From NCBI GenBank assembly GCA_017303555.1, contig JAFLCN010000001.1:248001-312000 (forward strand): a stretch of DNA of 64,000 nt, written 5' to 3'. Shown in pieces: positions 1 through 7,512 of this stretch (positions are counted from its first letter, which is position 1; the number at the start of each line of letters is the position of its first letter). Below the pieces are notes generated by a model. That model saw nothing but the letters and a program-made list of their open reading frames with translations, did not search any database and was not told where the DNA came from. A program made the translations under genes and the position numbers. The DNA comes from Planctomycetota bacterium. GTDB lineage: Bacteria; Planctomycetota; Phycisphaerae; Phycisphaerales; UBA1924.

Positions 1-1383
1 TTCAACGACACCACGATCGCCGCGAGCAACACGTGGAACGACGGCACTCCGGCGAACGCGTTGAGCGTCATCAACACGCTGAAGGTGCAGAAGAAGCTTC
101 CGTACGGCGGGCAGGTGGAAGCGTCGTGGGTGGCAAACGCGGGTCAGCAGTTGGTTGGCACGGTTTCCGACGAGTACGTGCAGGCTTCGGCCGTGCAGCT
201 TTCGGCGAATGTGCCGCTGCTGCGCGGGGCGGGCATGGTGGCGCAGGAGCCGCTGATCCAGGCCGAGCGCGACGTGATCTACCGGGCCCGGGCGTTCGAG
301 CGATTCCGGCGTCAGTTGCTCGTCAACATCGCGGGCGACTACTTCCAGCTCGTACAGGTGCAGTCGCAGATCGCGAACCAGATGCGATCGCTCGACAGCC
401 TGCGGACGTTCCAAACGGCCACGCAGGCGCGTGTCGATGCGGGTCGCATCCGCGCGTTCGAGGTGAACATCGCCGCGAACGATGTGCTCAACGCCGAAGC
501 GGCGCTCGCCAACCTGCGGGAGCAGTACATTCTGCAGCTCGATCGATTCAAAGTCCGTCTCGGGCTTCAGGTTTCGGAACGTGTGGTCATCCGGCCGCTC
601 GCGCTCGAGATCCCGACGCCGGATTCGACGCTCGACCAGGCGACGCGGGCGGCCCTGGAGTTCCGGCTCGACCTGCAGAACACCCGCGACCGCGTTGATG
701 ATGCTCGCCGGGGCGTCGCCAACGCACAGAACGCGACCTTGCCGGCGCTGAACGTCGGCACTACCGCGCTCATCATCACCGACCCGAACAAGGACATCGG
801 CGGCGTCAATTTCAGCCCGCAGGATTCGACCGTCTCGGGCAACGCCACGCTCTCGCTCCCGCTCGACAACGAGATCGAACGCCTGAACGTCCGTTCGGCC
901 ACGATCGCTCTCCAGCAACGCGAACGCACCCTCGAACAAGCTCGCGACAACGTGATCGTCGGCGTGCGGAGCGCGCTCCGCAACATCGATCTCGCGGCGT
1001 TCAGCCTGAAGCTTGCCGAGCAGCAGGTGCAGATCAACCGGCGCCGGCTCGAAGAGCAGCTCCTCAAAATCGACGAGGTCGATGCGAAGCAGGTCGTCGA
1101 CTCGCAGAACGCGCTGCTCCTGGCGGAGAACCGGCGCGACCAGGCGAAGACCGACCTGCGCAATTCGATCCTGAACTACCTGCTCGAATCCGACCAGCTC
1201 CGCGTCGCTCCCGACGGCACCTTCCAGCCGCTGCCGGGCATGGAACTCACGGCCGCGGGCAACACGACGCCGGGCGCCGGCGACCCACCACCGATGGGAA
1301 ATCCTGAGCAAGCCGCGGGCGCGATGAGGCAGGATGCGCCGGCAAAGACGCCGGCCGATCCCTCCGCGCCGAAGAACCCCTGA
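1..1383 (+). CDS. TolC-family outer membrane efflux protein (5' end cut by window)
   Basis: The reading frame is already open at base 1 and has no start in the window, so at least 460 C-terminal residues are present and the N-terminus lies to the left. The protein is rich in long amphipathic helices with recurring blocks such as LRNIDLAAFSLKLAEQQVQ and LLLAENRRDQAKTDLRNSIL, which are typical of the coiled-coil repeats of TolC/OEP outer membrane factors. The last 40 residues are a Pro/Ala/Gly-rich tail. Such proteins form the outer membrane channel of tripartite efflux or type I secretion systems. The partner membrane fusion and inner membrane proteins would be expected upstream, outside the window. 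Family call is solid; the substrate cannot be inferred. Confidence 0.85.
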   Translation, partial: FNDTTIAASNTWNDGTPANALSVINTLKVQKKLPYGGQVEASWVANAGQQLVGTVSDEYVQASAVQLSANVPLLRGAGMVAQEPLIQAERDVIYRARAFERFRRQLLVNIAGDYFQLVQVQSQIANQMRSLDSLRTFQTATQARVDAGRIRAFEVNIAANDVLNAEAALANLREQYILQLDRFKVRLGLQVSERVVIRPLALEIPTPDSTLDQATRAALEFRLDLQNTRDRVDDARRGVANAQNATLPALNVGTTALIITDPNKDIGGVNFSPQDSTVSGNATLSLPLDNEIERLNVRSATIALQQRERTLEQARDNVIVGVRSALRNIDLAAFSLKLAEQQVQINRRRLEEQLLKIDEVDAKQVVDSQNALLLAENRRDQAKTDLRNSILNYLLESDQLRVAPDGTFQPLPGMELTAAGNTTPGAGDPPPMGNPEQAAGAMRQDAPAKTPADPSAPKNP

Positions 1384-1519
1384 AAACATGAGCGGCGCAC
1401 GTTGAATGCACCGCCGGAGCTGGCGCGGTCGGCCCCGCTTGGTCTTGACGCACCGGACTTGCGCGAATCCCGGCCGCAAACGGCGGCAATCCCTCGGCCA
1501 CGGCTCCGGAAACGATCGG

Positions 1520-2059
1520 TCAGATCGCGGCGCCCGACCATGAGGGCGGTTCGGACGGGACAGCGGGCAGGTCCGCCGCGGCAGCTTCGGCCGGCTCCGG
1601 CTTGACTTCCGTGACGGGTTCGACCGGCTCGGGCTTGTCTTGCAGCTCGCCCCGCGGGTCGATGCAGAAGAATCCGCCATCGATGCGTGCGCCATCTTCC
1701 ACGATCAGGATTTTCGCTTTGCAATCGCCCCGCCAGCGGGCGGTCTCGCCGATCACCACGTGACCGTGCGTCACCACGTCTGCCTTTAGTTCGCCGAGCA
1801 CTTCAACGGCATCGCCGGCGCGAACGCCGGGCGCCCACACCCGGCCCTTGCGCTTGATGAACAGGATGCCCGTCGTCTCCACGCGACCCCCGGTTCGGTC
1901 GGTATCGACAATGACATCGCGGACAGTCTGCCGCTTGTAACAGCTCGGACAGGTGGTCGTTTCGGCCTTCTGGGCGATGTGCATCGTCGCGCGGCAATGG
2001 ACGCACAGCACCCCGCGCGTGGACCCTGACGATGGCGCATCAGCTCGGTTGCCCATCAT
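1520..2059 (-). CDS. Zinc-ribbon bactofilin-like protein
   Basis: 179 residues. An N-terminal zinc ribbon (CVHC about residues 19-22, CPSC about 35-38) is followed by a short beta-helical bactofilin-type segment in which VVTHGHVVIGETARWRGD and ARIDGGFF show the hydrophobic/Gly periodicity of polymer-forming cytoskeletal proteins. The C-terminal third is a Pro/Glu/Val-rich tail. The ATG at 2059 was chosen because GAGAGG lies nine bases before it; a GTG at 2071 would put that site inside the gene. It lies downstream of, and on the same strand as, a canonical bactofilin. It may co-polymerise with it or adapt the filament to a ligand; that role is inference. The bactofilin part is short and divergent. 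Confidence 0.7.
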   Translation of the reverse strand: MMGNRADAPSSGSTRGVLCVHCRATMHIAQKAETTTCPSCYKRQTVRDVIVDTDRTGGRVETTGILFIKRKGRVWAPGVRAGDAVEVLGELKADVVTHGHVVIGETARWRGDCKAKILIVEDGARIDGGFFCIDPRGELQDKPEPVEPVTEVKPEPAEAAAADLPAVPSEPPSWSGAAI

Positions 2060-2189
2060 GACACACGACACCTCTCACGCCGCCCCGCTCCGCGGGGAGA
2101 ACGCTTCGTTTACCGCCGCGCGGCCTCCGCCGGCGACGGCTGTCGTGTGTCCCGGGAGATTCCATCTCCGGGCGCTTCTCCGAACGGGC

Positions 2190-2675
2190 CTACTCCGCAC
2201 GCGTGCCGGCAAGCCACGACGCGCCGTTATTCGCATTCGCCGTGCCATTCGCAGCGCCATTGGCCAGATGCGCAGTTGTCGCGTTTCGGGCGGCACGCGC
2301 CGACTTCAGTTCGAGCTCCGCGTTCGGCTCTTCCGAGAGCTTGACCGCATCGGGGCCCACCTTGCAGTGGCCGACGAAGCTCGCGCCCTCGCCCACCGTC
2401 AGGCTCGCGGCGATGATGTCGCCCTTCACCCTGGCCTTTGGGGTGAGCTGGATGCGGTCCTTGGCGATAATGTCGCCCTCGATCGGGCCGTCCACGATCA
2501 CCGTGCCGGCCTCCACCGTGGCGCGGCAATTGGCCGTCTCGCCGATGATCACCTCGCCCTTGGCCGAGATCTTGCCCTCAAAGCCGCCCAGGATCTTGGC
2601 CGAATTCTCGAAGGAGAGCTCGCCCTTGATCTTCGCGTCCTTGCCGATAATCGTGATTTGACCTTCGTCTGACAT
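2190..2675 (-). CDS. Bactofilin (polymer-forming cytoskeletal protein)
   Basis: 161 residues. Repeated beta-helix rungs run through most of the protein: ITIIGKDAKIKGELSFENS, AKILGGFEGKISAKGEVIIG, TVIVDGPIEGDIIAKDRIQL and ARVKGDIIAASLTVGEGASF. The pattern I-x-G-x-I/V-x-G-D/E is diagnostic of bactofilins (DUF583), which assemble into nucleotide-free filaments that scaffold cell-wall enzymes or shape. The tail is Ala/Asn-rich and probably disordered. The start at 2675 (MSDEGQ) is preferred over an upstream start at 2816 because the extra 47 residues are basic, low-complexity and unlike the family. It precedes the zinc-ribbon bactofilin by 130 bases on the same strand. Confidence 0.9.
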   Translation of the reverse strand: MSDEGQITIIGKDAKIKGELSFENSAKILGGFEGKISAKGEVIIGETANCRATVEAGTVIVDGPIEGDIIAKDRIQLTPKARVKGDIIAASLTVGEGASFVGHCKVGPDAVKLSEEPNAELELKSARAARNATTAHLANGAANGTANANNGASWLAGTRAE

Positions 2676-2934
2676 GGGTCGTACTCCGCCGTCCCGATTC
2701 CACCCTGGCCCTGCTCTTCCATTCCCGAACCGTCGGGGTGGCTGAGCCGTCTGGATGTTGATGGCGCGGCAAGCCGCGTTGGAGTGGTATCGGCCGCTTT
2801 TGCCCGTTGTCAGCAAAATTGCGCGATCCTCGCGCAGCCCCCGCCCGCTTCAGGAGTTCCAATACTCTTTCCCGAACGTGCTCTCGCATCGGACCGATCA
2901 CCCGCCGCAGACGCCTCTTGCCCGGAGAGCCCCC

Positions 2935-3906
2935 ATGCCCGCCTGGATACCGCTGATTGCCCTGATGTCTCTGACCGAACCGGCACCCACCCAGACCGCG
3001 ACACCGCCGGCCCCGGTTGGGCCCGCTGAACCCGCGACTCCGCCCGCCACGCCCCCCACCCCCCCAACGCAGTCAGCGCCGACTGTGGCCCCCACCGAGG
3101 CTGCCGACCTTCGCCCGGTGTATCAGGTCGGCGACACGATCAAGCTTCGGTGGACGAGCGACAACGTGGATGTGCGCGAGGGCGAGAAGGTCGGCGAGCA
3201 GCAGAAGCGGAGCAGCAGCCACACCGAAATGATCGTCACGATCAAGATCGAGCAGGTCTTTCCCGATCGGGTCTATCGGTGCTCGGCGAAGATCGATCGC
3301 CTGGTGATCGAGGCGCCGACCATGGCGGGGCTCGAGCGGTACGACAGCGCGGATCCGGCGAGCGCGAAATCGGTCTTTGCCAGCCCGGCCCAGATTCTGC
3401 TGAAGCGGCCGATCGAGTTCGCGATCTCGGGCGAGACGATGTCGTTCTTCCGCAAGGAGCACCCGCGGCTGCGCGCGTGGCACGAAGACGGCGTGAACCT
3501 GCTCGACAACACCTTCGGCGACGATGCGTTCCCCGCCCGGTTCGGAATCCTGTTCGGCTGGCGGACCAATTCGGCCGCCGTGGGGCAGAACTGGACCGAC
3601 ACGCTCCCCATCCGCATCAACAGCGGCTATCCGATCATCACCGAACGGACGTTTGCGCTGACGGGCAACGACGGGATCGTGATGGACATCGCGGTCGCCG
3701 GCGAGGGAAAGGCGGCACCCGATTCGGCCAAGCGCGGACAGGTGTTCAAGAACAGCAGCTACAACGCGAGCTACAAAGTGAACACCGCTTCCGCAAAGAT
3801 CCGCGAAGGGACGGTGACCCACACCTACTCCGCCGATTACAACTGGCAGGGCGCGCCGGCGAACGTGACGACCACCGTCATGGAGAAGATCGAGCGGCTG
3901 GAGTAG
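2935..3906 (+). CDS. Secreted protein of unknown function
   Basis: 323 residues. The start at 2935 (MPAWIPLIALMSL) gives a short hydrophobic export segment followed by a long Pro/Thr/Ala linker (about residues 16-55), which suggests export. The globular part (about residues 60-323) begins YQVGDTIKLRW and alternates polar beta strands with motifs such as IPI-type turns; it resembles the broad class of secreted DUF6263-like beta proteins, but I could not assign it firmly. There is no catalytic motif that I recognise. Its end overlaps the end of the convergent glycosyltransferase gene by 29 bases. An upstream start at 2755 would add 60 residues with no signal character. Confidence 0.6.
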   Translation: MPAWIPLIALMSLTEPAPTQTATPPAPVGPAEPATPPATPPTPPTQSAPTVAPTEAADLRPVYQVGDTIKLRWTSDNVDVREGEKVGEQQKRSSSHTEMIVTIKIEQVFPDRVYRCSAKIDRLVIEAPTMAGLERYDSADPASAKSVFASPAQILLKRPIEFAISGETMSFFRKEHPRLRAWHEDGVNLLDNTFGDDAFPARFGILFGWRTNSAAVGQNWTDTLPIRINSGYPIITERTFALTGNDGIVMDIAVAGEGKAAPDSAKRGQVFKNSSYNASYKVNTASAKIREGTVTHTYSADYNWQGAPANVTTTVMEKIERLE

Positions 3907-5164
3907 CTTCGGGCAGCAATCGCGCGCGATCGACCAGCGCCAGCCATACCAGCCAGCCTGTGAAGACGATCGCCATCATCGGGCGGACCAGGAGGTCCTT
4001 GCTGCCCTGAGCGACCTGGTAGTACGCGCCCGAACGCGGCATCAGTTCGTGCACGAAGATCATCACGATGCCCATCGCCAGCAGAACGATGCCGACCGCC
4101 CGCCTCGGCGCGGTTGATGGATCGCGAACATATTCAATCGCCCCGAAGAGAGCGAGCGCGGGCGCGACGACCACGTACGTCAGACCTTCCGTCCGGGGGT
4201 TGAAGACCACCATGTACGAGGCGCCGAGCGCCCAGAGAATGAGCGCGCCCTCGCGTGGCCCGCGGCGGAGCACCGCAGCGAACGAGAGCGCCAGCGTTGC
4301 CAGTGCCGCGATCGCGCGGATGACCTGGCGCTGAGCGTCGGAGGTGTCGCGTCCGAACCACCACAGCACGGTTGAGAATTCGGCGAATCGCCTCGGCAGG
4401 GGCTGAGCCGCTCGTACAACCTTTGTCCAGAAGTTCTGGTACTCGGACCAGGCGTATCCGGTCCCGTGCGCGGTGACGACGAAAGGGAGCGCGAACGCCG
4501 CGACGAGCACGACGGGCAACCGCCACCACAGCGCCGGGAAGAGCGCAAACGCGAGCAACGCCGGCGCGAGCGCGAGCGGCTTCAGCAGGATCGACACGAC
4601 AAGCCAGATCGAGGCCCACCACCAGCGCCGTTCGATGAGCGTGCACGTGGCAAGCATGAGTGTGGCGGCCAAGGGCAGGTTGTACTGGCCGTTGATCGCG
4701 TTCCCCGCACCGACGCCGATCGTGATCGCGCTGGCGGTGAAGAAGTACTCGTTCCAGGCGCGCCCGCTCGCGAGCCTGGTGATGCGCCAGACTGCCCATG
4801 CCGCCATCGCGATGATGACGATTCGATTGAGGCTTTCGCCCAGCCAGAGGGGCAGGGCGTAGAACGGCGAGAAGAGGATCGCCGCGTGCGGAAGGTAGAC
4901 AAACCCGTTGTAGATGTCGTTGAACTTGTCGTCGTAGACGTTCTCGTACATGCCGCGGCCGTTCCACCAGCATTCACTGGCGATCCGGTAGCAGGCCGAG
5001 ACCGAGTTCCGTTCCGGATGGAGCCCGGTGCGGACGGCGACCACGACGGCGAAGATCACCCAGATGCACCACGCCGCGACCATGAAATTCGGGTGGAAGG
5101 GCGCGAAGACCCAGTGCCGCGGATCGGGGTTCGACAAGGCGGGCTTCGTTTGATCGGTCGTCAC
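3878..5164 (-). CDS. GT87-like integral membrane glycosyltransferase
   Basis: 428 residues with about ten hydrophobic segments from WCIWVIFAVVVAV (about residue 33) to MMAIVFTGWLVWLALVD near the C-terminus. The layout matches family GT87 / DUF2029 membrane mannosyl- or arabinosyltransferases that use polyprenyl-phosphate sugars: an early loop with YENVYDDKFNDIYNGFVYLP (acidic and aromatic) and then PFYALPLW. The start is GTG at 5164. It is followed 36 bases downstream of its start region by the deacetylase and GT2 genes on the same strand, so all three probably serve extracellular or envelope glycan assembly. The sugar and acceptor are unknown. Confidence 0.7.
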   Translation of the reverse strand: MTTDQTKPALSNPDPRHWVFAPFHPNFMVAAWCIWVIFAVVVAVRTGLHPERNSVSACYRIASECWWNGRGMYENVYDDKFNDIYNGFVYLPHAAILFSPFYALPLWLGESLNRIVIIAMAAWAVWRITRLASGRAWNEYFFTASAITIGVGAGNAINGQYNLPLAATLMLATCTLIERRWWWASIWLVVSILLKPLALAPALLAFALFPALWWRLPVVLVAAFALPFVVTAHGTGYAWSEYQNFWTKVVRAAQPLPRRFAEFSTVLWWFGRDTSDAQRQVIRAIAALATLALSFAAVLRRGPREGALILWALGASYMVVFNPRTEGLTYVVVAPALALFGAIEYVRDPSTAPRRAVGIVLLAMGIVMIFVHELMPRSGAYYQVAQGSKDLLVRPMMAIVFTGWLVWLALVDRARLLPEATPAARSSP

Positions 5165-5200
5165 GCGCCGTTCAGGATAGTTGAGAATCGACCGCGGTGA

Positions 5201-6004
5201 TTACCCGGCGAAGCGCTCACGCACAAAGTCCGCGTAGGTGATGAACCGGTACTTGCTGCCCAGCCAGCGCAGGTGCTCGCGAAGCGCGTCGCACATGGCC
5301 TGACCGCTGGTTCGCTCGATCACGCGGGGGAGACCAAAGCCGAGATTGCTCATGAGTTCCCACGGATGGAAGTAGAGCGCGGCGTACCCGTCCGCCGCGA
5401 GGGTTGCCCGCGTCGTCACGCGGTTCAGCCAGCGGGGCTGATTCTTGAATGCAAGCCAGAAGAGCGGCCATCGAACCAGCGGGGTTGCCGCGAGAGGGAT
5501 CCGAACCAGGCCATCGAGCGTGTAGGCGTTGCGTTTCTCGAAGAAGCGGTTGTATCGCCCCGGCAGCCAGATCGGATTCACCGACGAGTCGTATCGATAT
5601 CCGGCTTCGCGGATCAATGCCGGAGAAACCGGCGCCATCCGAGGCATTCGGAACCCGACAACCCCGACGCCCGCGATCTCCTGCAGCACCTCGCGACTCT
5701 GGCGGAGGTGCCCCGGTTCGAATCGCGAGTGGTAGAAGGCGTGGCTGGCGATCTCGTGTCCTTCACGCGCGGCGCGCCGGACCAGATCGGGCGAGCGCCG
5801 GGCGAGAGCTGCGGTCGTGAAGAACGTCGCGCGCACTCCCGACTCCGCGAGCAGTTGGAGCGCCCGCTCCAGGCCGTCGGCGCCGATGCGGAACTGTTCA
5901 GATTCTGGAAGCCGGTGGCCATACTCGAGCGGAATATCAAACTCCTCGGCATCGAAGCTGAGGAGAATTGCCGGGCGCTGCTCTTCAGGCCGGTGCGCGT
6001 TCAC
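5201..6004 (-). CDS. Polysaccharide deacetylase (NodB-like, CE4)
   Basis: 267 residues. ILLSFDAEEFDIP near the N-terminus carries the catalytic base and first metal Asp of the NodB domain. SGVRATFFTTAALARR and GHEIASHAFYHSRF carry the TFF core and the SH-x3-H metal-binding motif. GFRMPRMAP corresponds to motif 3 and LYFHPWEL to the late His motif. The CE4 family removes N-acetyl groups from polysaccharides. The GTG at 6004 was chosen because it overlaps the TGA of the upstream glycosyltransferase as GTGA, which predicts translational coupling. A start at 6136 would overlap that gene by 136 bases. Its product probably trims the glycan made with the two neighbouring transferases. Confidence 0.88.
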   Translation of the reverse strand: MNAHRPEEQRPAILLSFDAEEFDIPLEYGHRLPESEQFRIGADGLERALQLLAESGVRATFFTTAALARRSPDLVRRAAREGHEIASHAFYHSRFEPGHLRQSREVLQEIAGVGVVGFRMPRMAPVSPALIREAGYRYDSSVNPIWLPGRYNRFFEKRNAYTLDGLVRIPLAATPLVRWPLFWLAFKNQPRWLNRVTTRATLAADGYAALYFHPWELMSNLGFGLPRVIERTSGQAMCDALREHLRWLGSKYRFITYADFVRERFAG

Positions 6005-6993
6005 GCTCCGCGCCGGTGCAATCCACCGGACACCCTCGTGTTCCGGGCGGGAACGTCGGCACGGGTGCCGACCTCGCCCAGATCGCGTTCGTCGAGCCTG
6101 TACAACCCCAGAATCTTGTTCACCCGGATCTTGCAAAGGCTCCAGAACATGCGGATCGGATCGCGGACGAGATTGACCGTCGATGAATTGCGCCGGTGGG
6201 CCGGATCGACGTGGGCCGGGATCTCCGCGATCGAGTATCCGAGCTTGCGCGCGATGTAGAGCACCTCGACATCGAACGAAAAATCCCGGATGCGGATGCG
6301 AGAGAAGACGTCGTGGGCCGCGCGAGATCGGAAGCCCTTCAAGCCGGCCTGCGTGTCGCGATAGCGGATGCTCAGCACGATCCCCGCGATGTAGTTGAAG
6401 ACCCGGCCCATGATGTTGCGCAAGGGGCGTGCGCCATAGCCCTCATCGTGCTCGAGGCGGGAACCGATCACCACGTCGGCGGATTGCAGGCGTTCGAACA
6501 AGCGGAGCAGGTGGTCGGGTGAATAGGCGAGATCGCCGTCGGTAAAGAGGAAGTACTCCGCATCGCTTTCGAGTGCCGCGACCCGCACGGCGTGGCCCTT
6601 TCCGGCATTCGGCGCGTAGCTGAGCACGCCGAACCGCGCGGCGAGCTCGGGCTCCACGATGCCGATCGCCGCCAGGCGCTTGCGGAGCGCCGTCGCCGTC
6701 CCGTCGGTCGAGCCGTCGTCCACGAACAGAAACTCCCAGGTCTGAACCTTGGGAGCAAATGCGACCAGCTCATCAAGAACTCGCACCGCTTCGGAGCCGG
6801 CGTTATAGAGAGGCAACGCGACACAGACGCGCGGACCGGTGAACAACGCCGGAAGCGGCGTTGCGGCCCCCTCGATCGATCCGGGGGAAACTCCGGACGT
6901 GTCGTCTCCGCTCCGGATGGCCTCGATCAGCTCATCGCGCACCTCGCTCACAGCGTCCGCAGGACCGAACGGACTTTGGGGAGATGCCGACAA
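6001..6993 (-). CDS. GT2 glycosyltransferase, dolichyl-phosphate glucosyltransferase-like
   Basis: 330 residues. CVALPLYNAG opens the GT-A fold, FLFVDDGSTDGT is the nucleotide-sugar binding DDGS motif, FTDGDLAYSP is the DxD region, and SRLEHDEGYGARPLRN followed by DTQAGLKGFR is typical of DPM1/ALG5-like polyprenyl-phosphate sugar transferases. There is no C-terminal membrane segment of the DPMS type III kind. The start is TTG at 6993, supported by AAGGA seven bases upstream; no better ATG is available. Residues 1-50 are an unconserved leader. Its stop overlaps the start of the deacetylase gene. It likely charges a lipid carrier used by the GT87-like protein. Confidence 0.85.
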   Translation of the reverse strand: MSASPQSPFGPADAVSEVRDELIEAIRSGDDTSGVSPGSIEGAATPLPALFTGPRVCVALPLYNAGSEAVRVLDELVAFAPKVQTWEFLFVDDGSTDGTATALRKRLAAIGIVEPELAARFGVLSYAPNAGKGHAVRVAALESDAEYFLFTDGDLAYSPDHLLRLFERLQSADVVIGSRLEHDEGYGARPLRNIMGRVFNYIAGIVLSIRYRDTQAGLKGFRSRAAHDVFSRIRIRDFSFDVEVLYIARKLGYSIAEIPAHVDPAHRRNSSTVNLVRDPIRMFWSLCKIRVNKILGLYRLDERDLGEVGTRADVPARNTRVSGGLHRRGA

Positions 6994-7005
6994 GAGCGGT
7001 TCCTT

Positions 7006-7509
7006 CTAACGGGCGGCTTCGCCGGCGGCGAGCCGATCTTCATCATAGGAATCGGTGCGGCCCGGCTTGTTGGCGCCGGGCGTGGCCGCCGCCATCTGCT
7101 TTTCGATCTCGGCCAGGATGAGCCGGCTCACCGCGTTATCCCCCCAGAGGCCCACCCGGATCGAAAGCCCGGTAACCGTCGGGCTGCTCTGGCGTAGTTT
7201 CACGACGATGTCGCTCCCGTCGGACTGATCGCCCTGGATCTGCATAAAGTATGTGGCCGAATCTTCGTGCGTGATCTCGTAACCAAGGCGCACCAGTGCG
7301 AGACGGGAGGCCTCGGCAACCGTTTCCATCGGCTTGTCGAATGCGGCGGTTAGTGTGCCCTGGATGAAGCTGCTTGTGCCGGCCTGCGCGACGCCCAGCC
7401 CGGCATTGGCCGCGAGATCAAAGGGTGTGAGGCAGCCGCCGAGCGCGACGGCAACGCCGGCGAGCAGAGGGCACGCCAGCCGCACCGGCTTGAACGATCG
7501 GGATCGCAC
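7006..7509 (-). CDS. DUF3568-like lipoprotein
   Basis: 167 residues starting at GTG 7509. The signal ends in a lipobox (VALGGC, Cys about residue 26), so the mature protein is probably lipid-anchored. The mature part matches the DUF3568 pattern: a Gly/Ala-rich opening, then SSFIQGTLTAAFDKPMETV and a conserved beta segment around LRLGYEI-type and GLSIRVGLWGD residues, which is often seen in small periplasmic lipoproteins. Function is unknown. The start lies three bases after the acetyl-CoA synthetase stop, so it is almost certainly the second gene of that transcript. Confidence 0.7.
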   Translation of the reverse strand: MRSRSFKPVRLACPLLAGVAVALGGCLTPFDLAANAGLGVAQAGTSSFIQGTLTAAFDKPMETVAEASRLALVRLGYEITHEDSATYFMQIQGDQSDGSDIVVKLRQSSPTVTGLSIRVGLWGDNAVSRLILAEIEKQMAAATPGANKPGRTDSYDEDRLAAGEAAR

Positions 7510-7512
7510 GAT

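Noticed and set aside
5273..6259. Plus-strand frame across the deacetylase and GT2 genes
   Set aside because: Spans the overlap of two clear minus-strand genes and has no domain signal.
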